DNA of 64,000 nt from Eubacteriales bacterium (lineage in GTDB: Bacteria; Bacillota; Clostridia; Lachnospirales; Lachnospiraceae), in NCBI GenBank assembly GCA_030539395.1, contig JAUNSC010000014.1, positions 16,721 through 80,720 of the forward strand, in the 5' to 3' direction. Below the pieces are notes generated by a model. It saw only the letters and a list, made by a program, of their open reading frames with translations. It had not been told where the DNA came from and did no database searches. This document shows positions 49,803 through 56,866 of this stretch, one piece after another. The stretch's first letter is position 1. Each line of letters begins with the position of its first letter. The translations under genes and the position numbers were made by a program.

Positions 49803-50735
49803 ATGCCTTATAAAAGCGAATCAAGGCCGTTGACCAGCATTGTTTCCTATCCGGAACGTGGCGAAGGCGGCAATAACCGTTATCGGGGGAACTGTTCTCC
49901 CAGACTGATTGAGGATCTTTTAGGGTTCTTTCGCCCGGGAGAAATCTGTGACTACATGTGCGGCGGCGGGACGACTAAAGCAGCGGCGGACAAATTGGGC
50001 ATTGGCAGTCATCTGTATGACCTGCACAGCGGATTTGATATCATGAACTGCGAAATCCCGGAGCGTCCGGAGTTCATCTTCTGGCATCCTCCATATTGGG
50101 ATATCGTGACCTATTCGGATGTCATGTATAAAGCCTCTGATGTCCAAAAAAAATACGGCTATGACCCGAGACAGTATGATCTGTCGCGCATACCGGACTG
50201 GGAAAGCTTTGTTGATAAAATGAACTATGCCATGATGAAGCAGTTTTCTGCCCTTGAAAAAGGTGGCAGGATGGCGGTTTTAATGGGAGACATTAAGAAA
50301 AGAGGCGTGCTTTACAGTATGCTTTCTGAAATCGTCAAGCCGGGCTCCTTGGAAAACATCATCATCAAGGCTCAACATAACTGCTTTTCAGACAAGATCC
50401 AGTATAGCGGAAAATTCATCCCGATTCTGCATGAATATGTGATGATTGTCCGAAAGGATTCACCGCTTCTGGTTCCGATTATCATGGCAAAGAAAGCGGA
50501 GGTCGATATCCGGGATATGCCGGGAGCGACATGGCGTGATGTAGTTGCTGCCGTTTTGGAACAGTGCAGCGAGCCGGTGACGCTCACGTTTCTCTATGAG
50601 AAAATAGAGCCGCATAAAAAAGCACAGGCAAATAAATGGTGGAAAGAAAAAATCCGCCAAACGCTTCAGATCAATCCTACATACTTCTTACATGATGGCA
50701 GGGGAATGTGGTCTTTGAACAGAAGCGCAGCATAG
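49803..50735 (+). CDS. DNA methyltransferase-like protein with altered catalytic motif
   Basis: The 310-residue protein has YMCGGGTTKAAADKLG at the SAM-binding position (compare GSGTT) and FWHPPYWDIVTYSD at the catalytic position, where the usual first residue of (D/N/S)PPY is His. A wHTH-like C-terminal part (VVAAVLEQCSEPVTLTFLYE) follows. This is a family of phage and element N4/N6-type methyltransferases; activity with HPPY is uncertain. Start after GGAGGTGG. Confidence 0.7.
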   Translation: MPYKSESRPLTSIVSYPERGEGGNNRYRGNCSPRLIEDLLGFFRPGEICDYMCGGGTTKAAADKLGIGSHLYDLHSGFDIMNCEIPERPEFIFWHPPYWDIVTYSDVMYKASDVQKKYGYDPRQYDLSRIPDWESFVDKMNYAMMKQFSALEKGGRMAVLMGDIKKRGVLYSMLSEIVKPGSLENIIIKAQHNCFSDKIQYSGKFIPILHEYVMIVRKDSPLLVPIIMAKKAEVDIRDMPGATWRDVVAAVLEQCSEPVTLTFLYEKIEPHKKAQANKWWKEKIRQTLQINPTYFLHDGRGMWSLNRSAA

Positions 50736-50744
50736 TATCTGCGT

Positions 50745-50785
50745 CTGGGGGATGTCTTTTGTAGGCATCCCTCAGTTGCTTTAAC
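50745..50785 (+). terminator. Terminator after the methyltransferase-like gene
   Basis: CTGGGGGATG (50745-50754) pairs with CATCCCTCAG (50766-50775) with one G-T, followed by TTGCTTT. It closes the ssb-to-methyltransferase operon. Confidence 0.65.
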
Positions 50786-50850
50786 TAGATGTAGAAGAAG
50801 GATGACTTTTTTGCTATAATACAAATATATTTATGGATAGGAGGAGAAAT

Positions 50851-51177
50851 ATGTCTGCTTATTATAATCCGGAAACGTACAGAAAAATTATCAGAAATGG
50901 TGAAGAATGTTGGGTATATGATTGGGGCAAAAATGCTGATATAAATTCGTTCAATTATATGCTGGATCGCTGGGAGGGCACCCAGCAACAATTTTTTATC
51001 AATGGTGAGACTAAGCAATATTTTCTTATTAATAAACAAGAGCGTACTGTCATGGAAATATTAAATCCAGAAGTAATAAGGTTCCTGTATGAGCATCTTT
51101 ATATGGCTGAAATTAACGAAACCTTTATTGAACTGTTTACCTCAATCGGTAGGTTTAAGACAGTGAAGTACGAGTAG
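50851..51177 (+). CDS. Hypothetical protein
   Basis: A 108-residue protein (MSAYYNPETYRKIIRNGEE ... FLYEHLYMAEINETFIELF). Start after AGGAGGAG. It has its own promoter: TATAAT near 50815 with a weak -35. A UUCG-loop terminator follows at 51196. It is unrecognised. Confidence 0.55.
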   Translation: MSAYYNPETYRKIIRNGEECWVYDWGKNADINSFNYMLDRWEGTQQQFFINGETKQYFLINKQERTVMEILNPEVIRFLYEHLYMAEINETFIELFTSIGRFKTVKYE

Positions 51178-51195
51178 GTTCTGATTTTTTCTTGA

Positions 51196-51223
51196 GGATG
51201 TCGCTTCGGCGGCATCCCTTTTT
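51196..51223 (+). terminator. UUCG tetraloop terminator
   Basis: GGATGTCGC (51196-51204) pairs with GCGGCATCC (51209-51217; one G-U) around a TTCG loop, then CTTTTTG. A compact stable terminator. Confidence 0.85.
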
Positions 51224-51268
51224 GCATAATTGTTTTCAATTTGGACATACTAATCTCCGAGAGTTCTA

Positions 51269-51315
51269 TTTACATTCACACTTCAATAGTGTATAATGTG
51301 GAGTACGAATGTAAA
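51269..51315 (+). promoter_or_regulatory. Promoter and inverted-repeat operator of the AbiE pair
   Basis: TTTACA (51269-51274), 17-bp spacer, TATAAT (51292-51297). It is bracketed by TTTACATTC (51269-51277) and GAATGTAAA (51307-51315), perfect 9-bp arms. AbiEi antitoxins repress their own promoter through inverted repeats, so this fits known autoregulation. Confidence 0.75.
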
Positions 51316-51935
51316 TGGAGCCAAGGAGGTGCATTGATACGGACACGATTTGGACTAAAATTCAAACAATTGCAGAAAAAAGCAATGGGTTTGTTAAGAC
51401 TTCTGATATTGAGGCGGCTGGAATCAGCAGACCGATGTTGAAAAAGTATGTTGATATGGGAAAATTAGATCCGGTGCGAAAAGGGTTATATATTTTGACC
51501 GATGAATTTACTGACGAGTTTGCGCTTCTCCAGGCACAAAGTGCAAAGATAATATATTCATATGGCACCGCACTGTTCTTTTGGGGGATGTCGGACAGGG
51601 CGCCGAACATCTTGGATATAACGCTGCCTCGTGGAACGAACATCAGCAGGTTAAGGCGTGATAATCCGAATTTGCGTTGTCATTATGTGCAGACGGAAGT
51701 TTACGATCTTGGAATAACAGAAACAAAATCCCCTCAAGGCGGGATGGTAAAGCTGTATGACAGGGAGCGCTGTATTTGTGATGTGATCCGGGATAAGGAT
51801 CAAATTGAGTTGCAGCTATTTACGCAGGCAATTAAGGACTATTTTAAGACAAATCCAAATAATCGAAAATTGCTGAAATATGGCAAGATATTTGGAATTG
51901 AAGATAAGATAAGAACATATATGGAGGTTTTATAA
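51315..51935 (+). CDS. AbiEi-type antitoxin/regulator (type IV toxin-antitoxin)
   Basis: The 206-residue protein has an N-terminal winged helix (NGFVKTSDIEAAGISRPMLK, then YVDMGKLDPVRKGLYIL) and the AbiEi_2-like middle (FALLQAQSAKIIYSYGTALF). It pairs with the AbiEii toxin that overlaps its stop by one base. The ATG at 51315 is inside the operator and lacks a ribosome site; AAGGAGGTG at 51323-51331 stands before an in-frame ATT at 51333, a likely AUU start. AbiEi represses the operon and is expected to antagonise the toxin. Confidence 0.88.
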   Translation: MEPRRCIDTDTIWTKIQTIAEKSNGFVKTSDIEAAGISRPMLKKYVDMGKLDPVRKGLYILTDEFTDEFALLQAQSAKIIYSYGTALFFWGMSDRAPNILDITLPRGTNISRLRRDNPNLRCHYVQTEVYDLGITETKSPQGGMVKLYDRERCICDVIRDKDQIELQLFTQAIKDYFKTNPNNRKLLKYGKIFGIEDKIRTYMEVL

Positions 51936-52774
51936 TGAAGACACCGGAACAACTAAAAGGAGCCATTCGCAGCATGGCAGCGAAGAAAAATCTTCGTGCA
52001 CAGGAAGTGCTGCAGATGTTTTTATTTGAAAGAATCATTGATCGTTTGGCAGCCTCATCCTTTCGGGACAATTTTATTTTGAAGGGCGGTCTGCTGATTT
52101 CATCCATGATAGGAATCAGTGAACGAACTACAATGGATATGGACACAACGGTGCGTGGTATTCAAATGGAAGAGGACGAGATTGTTTCTGTAGTCAAAGA
52201 GATTATCGCAATGGATGTGGGAGACGGGATTTCTTTTGAATTTCAGAAAATTGAACCGATCCGCGAGGATGATGCGTACAATAATTTCCGGGTTCATCTG
52301 CGTGCAAAATACGGGAAGATTGACAGTCCAATGAAGATAGACATTACTACCGGAGATATTATTACGCCTGCAGCCATTCGATATGATTTCCCGTTTGTGT
52401 TTGAGGAGAAAACGGTTCCGGTCATGGCATATACGCTTGAGACAGTACTTGCGGAAAAATATGAAACGATTATCCGCAGAAACATTGGAACTACAAGAGC
52501 AAGGGATTATTATGATTTACATACTCTTTACCGCAGCCGTAAAGATGTGGTTCAGATGGATGTTCTGAGGGCAGCAGTTATTCATACTGCGGAAAAAAGA
52601 GATTCGGTTGATGATATCAGGGACTGGAGAGATATTCTGAAGGATATCCGTGAAGAGCCGCAGTTATATCTTCTGTGGGATAACTATGCTGCGGACAACA
52701 AATACATTGGAGATTTGAAATTCAATGAAGTTCTTGATGCGGTGGACGAAATTGCAAAGATTCTTGATTTGTGA
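51935..52774 (+). CDS. AbiEii-type nucleotidyltransferase toxin
   Basis: The 279-residue protein has ILKGGLLISSMIGISERTT, then MDMDTTV (metal-binding Asp-x-Asp) and IDITTGD, PVMAYTLETVLAEKYETII and RARDYYDL. These are the four AbiEii nucleotidyltransferase motifs. Known members act on tRNA 3' ends or bind GTP and cause growth arrest, blocking phage. The ATG overlaps the AbiEi stop by one base and follows GGAGG. Confidence 0.9.
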   Translation: MKTPEQLKGAIRSMAAKKNLRAQEVLQMFLFERIIDRLAASSFRDNFILKGGLLISSMIGISERTTMDMDTTVRGIQMEEDEIVSVVKEIIAMDVGDGISFEFQKIEPIREDDAYNNFRVHLRAKYGKIDSPMKIDITTGDIITPAAIRYDFPFVFEEKTVPVMAYTLETVLAEKYETIIRRNIGTTRARDYYDLHTLYRSRKDVVQMDVLRAAVIHTAEKRDSVDDIRDWRDILKDIREEPQLYLLWDNYAADNKYIGDLKFNEVLDAVDEIAKILDL

Positions 52775-52845
52775 TATTGAGTAAGAAATGAATAAATTTT
52801 GAAAAAGGATACTCATAATAGAAATCGGGATTTGAAAAGGAGATC

Positions 52846-53550
52846 ATGCGCATGGAGAAATATTTGCAAGAAACAAAAATGCTTGATTTTTCCAACAACG
52901 ACATTCAACAGTTGATTGCTGATAAAGGTTGGATTTTGCAAACGGACTTTGAGAAAATCAAAAGTATTTATGAATATGTTCGAGACAAGATTAAATTTGG
53001 CTATAATATAGACGATAGCATACCTGCGTCAAGGGTGCTTTCAGACGGCTATGGACAGTGCAACACAAAAGGAACGCTGTTTATGGCGCTGTTGAGAGCT
53101 GTTCATATACCTTGCCGCGTACATGGCTTTACAATAGATAAAAAATTACAAAAGGGAGCTATGACGGGTATTGTTTATAAGTTTTCCCCCAATAATGTAT
53201 TCCATAGTTGGGTCGAAGTGTATTTAGACGGTGTCTGGTATGAGCTTGAAGCATTTATACTCGATAAGGAGTATCTGCATAAGCTGCAAACAGCAAATTT
53301 AGATTGTGAAGGTGCATTTTGCGGATATGGTGTCGCTGTAAAAGATTTTAAGCATCCGATTATAGACTTTAATAGGAATAATACATATATCCAAAGCGAA
53401 GGTATTAACCAGGATTTTGGAATATATGACTCACCTGATGAATTGTTGCAAGAACACCAGCAAGAGATGTCAATCATAAAGGCATTTGCATATAGAAACC
53501 TTGGACGGCACTTGATGAATAGGAATGTAAGAAAAATCAGAAATATGTAG
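52846..53550 (+). CDS. Transglutaminase-like cysteine protease superfamily protein
   Basis: The 234-residue protein has the transglutaminase-core pattern: Cys in GYGQCNTKGTLFMALLRA, His in FHSWVEVYLDG and an Asp/Glu in WYELEAFILD. YEYVRDKIKFGYN fits the start of the core. The role may be protein cross-linking or cleavage. ATG 52846 or 52852 both follow AAGGAG. It is separated from the AbiE pair by ~70 bases and may be another cargo gene. Confidence 0.8.
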   Translation: MRMEKYLQETKMLDFSNNDIQQLIADKGWILQTDFEKIKSIYEYVRDKIKFGYNIDDSIPASRVLSDGYGQCNTKGTLFMALLRAVHIPCRVHGFTIDKKLQKGAMTGIVYKFSPNNVFHSWVEVYLDGVWYELEAFILDKEYLHKLQTANLDCEGAFCGYGVAVKDFKHPIIDFNRNNTYIQSEGINQDFGIYDSPDELLQEHQQEMSIIKAFAYRNLGRHLMNRNVRKIRNM

Positions 53551-53610
53551 TAAAGCAAATTCTGATTTATCAAATCATAAAGTTTTGAAACAAAAAGAAT
53601 ATTGTAACCC

Positions 53611-53641
53611 AGAGATGTTGATTATAAGCATCTCTTTTTTA
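53611..53641 (+). terminator. Terminator after the transglutaminase-like gene
   Basis: AGAGATG (53611-53617) pairs with CATCTCT (53629-53635), then a T6 run. Confidence 0.75.
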
Positions 53642-53664
53642 TATCACAAAGGAGGTAACACAGT

Positions 53665-53778
53665 ATGGGATGGTTGATAGGTATCCTTAGTTTTATTGGC
53701 GGCAGCATGTTTGGAGTTGTCTTTATGTGTATGTTTCAGATTAACCGAACTTACAGAAATAAGTGCTCGGAGGAATAA
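53665..53778 (+). CDS. DUF3789-like small membrane protein
   Basis: A 37-residue protein (MGWLIGILSFIGGSMFGVVF, then CMFQINRTYRNKCSEE) with one membrane helix and a short basic tail, behind AAAGGAGG. DUF3789 proteins have this size and shape and are found on Clostridial and enterococcal mobile elements. It precedes leader cassette C. Confidence 0.7.
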   Translation: MGWLIGILSFIGGSMFGVVFMCMFQINRTYRNKCSEE

Positions 53779-53814
53779 ACATTTGCGGTAAGAAGGCTCT
53801 TTTCTCCTGGTGGA

Positions 53815-53937
53815 TTGACTATTGCAAACAAATCTGTTATAATATTTACATCAGTATCAAGTTTGGCTACGGCTAAACACAGTTTAACAGAGTTTATCAA
53901 AGTGTCATTTGCAATTTTGCAGATGGCACTTTTTTTG
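53815..53937 (+). ncRNA. Leader cassette copy C upstream of the nuclease operon
   Basis: TTGACT (53815-53820), 17-bp spacer, TATAAT (53838-53843), start region TTTACATCAGTATCAAG. The terminator stem is AGTGTCAT (53901-53908) with ATGGCACT (53923-53930), then seven T and GTTT. It is closest to copy B. Confidence 0.7.
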
Positions 53938-53962
53938 TTTTCCGGCCAATTCATTTGGGCAT

Positions 53963-53994
53963 AAGCCAGCAGTCTTTCGGGATTGCTGGCTTTT
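53963..53994 (+). terminator. Second terminator behind cassette C
   Basis: A 12-bp stem (53963-53974 with 53981-53992, one G-U) with loop TTTCGG, then TTTT. The loop is identical to that of the second terminator after cassette A. A further GGCGG/CCGCC hairpin precedes the ribosome site. Confidence 0.8.
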
Positions 53995-54043
53995 GTTATA
54001 TATCAAGGCGGCAATCCCGCCAAAAAAGAAAGGAGCATGAAAT

Positions 54044-55186
54044 ATGCAAAAACAATGTCAGGATGGTTTCTACACCACATTCAGTTCCTATCCCTTTATG
54101 CTGGATTATCACAAGGAGCAGTCCAAGAACAGCCGCTGGGTGAAAGCCAGGGTCAGTGACCTTGAAATTCAGCCACTGGGCAAAGGCTCTGCTCTGAGCA
54201 CTGATCTGCCGGCATTTGCGTCAGGAACCACACAGGACGCTGTGGATGACACAGCAAACAATCTCGGTCTGGCCATGCGTGTTGACGGGGAACTCTTCCC
54301 CATGCGCATGACAGCCTACAAAAGCCTTTTGGACAGGGCAAAAATTGGTGGCACGGCGCTCCCTAAACTGAGCCGTGAAGTGCTGGCGGAGGTGTTAAAC
54401 GCCTGCCTGCGCCTTTATTCAGCGGATGCACTTTTGCTGATTCGTGATGAAAAAGTTGCGGCGGTTCATTCCGGGGATGCTGTTGATTATTCAGTGCTGC
54501 CGATTGATGAGCTGCTCACTGCGCTGAAGACAAAGCTAGATGCCCGTTTTTCAGGAAACGAGTTTGAGTCCGGCTACTGTGACCATGCGATGGTAAGCGC
54601 AGCATGGACGATGCCAGATCAAAAAGAGGATTTGCTAGGAGCGTACACAAAGCTACTGGATTCTCAAGGAAAAACGGCTATGGCTTCCAAACTGACTCCG
54701 GGTGTCCGTTTTATGAGTTCGGATACTGGAGTGGCTTCGGCAAAGGTCTCTGCCCTACTGGTGAGCGGAAAGCGTTCGATCCATATCGGTGGCTGCATCG
54801 CAGTTGACCACAGGCATCAGTCCAAGGTTTCCGACTTTGATACGGCGTTGGATCAGCTGTTTGCCCAATTTGGGGATAGCATTGCCAAACTGCAGAAACT
54901 GCTGGAGGTCCATTTGGATTATCCGGTAAACGCAATGACCAGGGTATGTAAAAAACTGAGTCTGCCAAAAAAGGCTGCAGTCGAAGCTATCGCCATGTAC
55001 GAGATGGCATACGGAGGCGGCCCGGCGACAGCCCATGACGTATTTCTTGCCATGCAGGAGATCCCGTTTATTTTGAGGACTGAGAACACGCCGGAAAGTA
55101 AGATGCTGGTCATAGAAGAAAATATGGCTCGTGCGCTTTCATTCAGATGGAGTGATTACGACCTTGCAAAGGCGGTGAGTTACTGA
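54044..55186 (+). CDS. Conserved-type hypothetical protein at the head of the nuclease operon
   Basis: A 380-residue protein (MQKQCQDGFYTTFSSYPFML ... ADALLLIRDEKVAAVHSGD ... VMAMYEMAYGGGPATAHDV-like end). Its position directly before a YqaJ-type nuclease with a one-base overlap is where a recombination accessory protein is often found; DUF932-type proteins have similar context. The sequence itself is not recognised with confidence. Start after AAAGGAGC. Confidence 0.5.
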   Translation: MQKQCQDGFYTTFSSYPFMLDYHKEQSKNSRWVKARVSDLEIQPLGKGSALSTDLPAFASGTTQDAVDDTANNLGLAMRVDGELFPMRMTAYKSLLDRAKIGGTALPKLSREVLAEVLNACLRLYSADALLLIRDEKVAAVHSGDAVDYSVLPIDELLTALKTKLDARFSGNEFESGYCDHAMVSAAWTMPDQKEDLLGAYTKLLDSQGKTAMASKLTPGVRFMSSDTGVASAKVSALLVSGKRSIHIGGCIAVDHRHQSKVSDFDTALDQLFAQFGDSIAKLQKLLEVHLDYPVNAMTRVCKKLSLPKKAAVEAIAMYEMAYGGGPATAHDVFLAMQEIPFILRTENTPESKMLVIEENMARALSFRWSDYDLAKAVSY

Positions 55187-56223
55187 TGGCAAAACCGATT
55201 ATTCTTTGTGATACCGCAGGTATGACGAATGACAGATGGCTGGAATGCCGTATGCACGGCCCCAAAGGGGATATTTCCTATACCGTGGGCGGTAGCGATG
55301 TTGCAGCTATTTTTGGTGTATCACCATGGACGACTCCGCTGGAGCTGTGGAAAATCAAAAAAGGGCAAATGAAGCCTGCAAAAAAAGCCAATGCCAATCA
55401 ATTGCAGATGGGTCATCTTTTGGAGCCGATTGCTGCCTATTGGTATGGTGCAAAGACAGGCAATACCGTTACAGAAGACACGAATCTGTATCAGCACGCA
55501 GATCATCCTTACGCTCTTGCCAATTTCGACCGGCGCTTTACACGGGCGTCCGATAACGAACCGGGAATTTTGGAGTGTAAAAGCTGTACTTATCACAAAG
55601 CGGATGAGTGGGCAGATGGAGCGATTCCGCTCTACTATGAACTGCAGCTGAGGTTTTATCTTGCGGTAGCGGATGTGAATATTGGCGCTTTTTCTGCCGT
55701 TTGGGGAAATAATCCGGACAATGATCTGGCAATACCTGAGATTATTCGTGATAAGGCGAAGGAGGATATGATCTTTGAACGCCTGGACGAATGGATCTGG
55801 AGCCTTGAGAATGACAAACCCCCGACAATGGCGGATGTTGCACCAAAGCTTGCTTTGGAGTCACTGGCAAGGATTTATGGTGCAAGTCAGGCGGGACTTC
55901 CAACAATAGAGTTTTCCCGCAAGTATGAATCGCCCTTGCGCAGAATTGCAATGCTTCAAGGGAAAATCTCTGAATGCAACAGAGAAATCAAAACATATGA
56001 AAAGGAGATTGAAGCACATAGTGTGCGAATTGCCGAAGTCATGAAGGAGCATGAGCATGGCGTCTTGGAGACGACCAGTGATAAGCTTCTGATTGATTTC
56101 GTGACAAAAACAACCCGCAGGCCCGATTCCAAAGCCTTGAAAGAAAAGTATCCGGCAATATATACCGATGTTTTGAAAGCGTCGGAAAGCCGTAAGGTAA
56201 AGGTTTCGGTTCAGCCAATTTAG
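55186..56223 (+). CDS. YqaJ-type viral recombinase nuclease
   Basis: The 345-residue protein has the lambda-exonuclease fold motifs: GGSDVAAIFGVSPWTTPLEL, GHLLEPIAAYWY, ANFDRRF with GILECKSC, and YYELQLRFYLAV. These are the YqaJ-family active-site elements (Glu, Asp, Glu-x-Lys, Gln). A C-terminal helical region follows. It probably degrades dsDNA ends to give ssDNA for annealing. It partners a possible annealing-type protein further down (59510). Confidence 0.88.
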   Translation: MAKPIILCDTAGMTNDRWLECRMHGPKGDISYTVGGSDVAAIFGVSPWTTPLELWKIKKGQMKPAKKANANQLQMGHLLEPIAAYWYGAKTGNTVTEDTNLYQHADHPYALANFDRRFTRASDNEPGILECKSCTYHKADEWADGAIPLYYELQLRFYLAVADVNIGAFSAVWGNNPDNDLAIPEIIRDKAKEDMIFERLDEWIWSLENDKPPTMADVAPKLALESLARIYGASQAGLPTIEFSRKYESPLRRIAMLQGKISECNREIKTYEKEIEAHSVRIAEVMKEHEHGVLETTSDKLLIDFVTKTTRRPDSKALKEKYPAIYTDVLKASESRKVKVSVQPI

Positions 56224-56236
56224 GAAGGAGATCATA

Positions 56237-56761
56237 ATGGAAAACATTTATCATGAAGGTTGGGAACAGGAGCTGGTTTATCAGTTTCTCTCATATGACA
56301 GGTGCAAAAAGAGGGCGTATATCTGCTCGCCGCTCAGCGCAGACACGAATGAGGGGATTGCACAGAATATGCAGGCGGCAAGGGCGTATATGTTCTATGC
56401 CATGAAAAGGATGTGCATGAACGCAAGTGCGCCACATGCGTACATCCCGATGATTCTTTGCGACAATATTCCGTCTGATAGAGCACTCGCCCTTCAGTTC
56501 GGCCTGGAATTGCTGAAAGGCAGCGATATCCTGCTGATATGCGGTAACCGGATCAGCAGTGGGATGCGTGGGGAAATTGCCCATGCAATCCGCCTGAAAA
56601 TGCCAATGATTGCTTTTGATGAGGGTATATATCTGGAAGTACAGAAAGAACTGACAAAGCGTGGCTGCGATAAGCGGAAAGTTCGCCTGGACAGGGAGAA
56701 TTTTCTGATGGGTATCTCTGCTCCTTTGTCATATCTTGAAAATGCAGCGATGTTCCGATGA
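56237..56761 (+). CDS. DUF7768/DUF4406-like protein (deoxyribosyltransferase fold)
   Basis: The 174-residue protein has AYICSPLSADTNEGIAQNMQ, HAYIPMILCDN, then KGSDILLICGNRISSGMRGE and PMIAFDEG. This nucleoside-2-deoxyribosyltransferase-like pattern is typical of phage and element DUF4406/DUF7768 proteins. The function is unknown. It is followed by a terminator. Confidence 0.7.
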   Translation: MENIYHEGWEQELVYQFLSYDRCKKRAYICSPLSADTNEGIAQNMQAARAYMFYAMKRMCMNASAPHAYIPMILCDNIPSDRALALQFGLELLKGSDILLICGNRISSGMRGEIAHAIRLKMPMIAFDEGIYLEVQKELTKRGCDKRKVRLDRENFLMGISAPLSYLENAAMFR

Positions 56762-56790
56762 AAGGGCAACTGGCTGCAGCTTCACAAAAA

Positions 56791-56829
56791 ACTCCCGTTG
56801 TATCTTTGGATACGATTCGGGAGTTTTTT
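56791..56829 (+). terminator. Strong terminator directly before the helicase gene
   Basis: ACTCCCG (56791-56797) with CGGGAGT (56818-56824) and the inner pair GTATC / GATAC, then six T. Only ~38 bases separate it from the helicase start and no promoter is seen between. Confidence 0.85.
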
Positions 56830-56866
56830 GTATCTATAACTCGACTCAGAGAAAGGAGTAAAAATT

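Noticed and set aside
51241-51441. A frame starting near TTG 51334 behind AAGGAGG
   Set aside because: The overlapping frame encodes AbiEi with clear motifs; the TTG frame gives an unnatural basic peptide.
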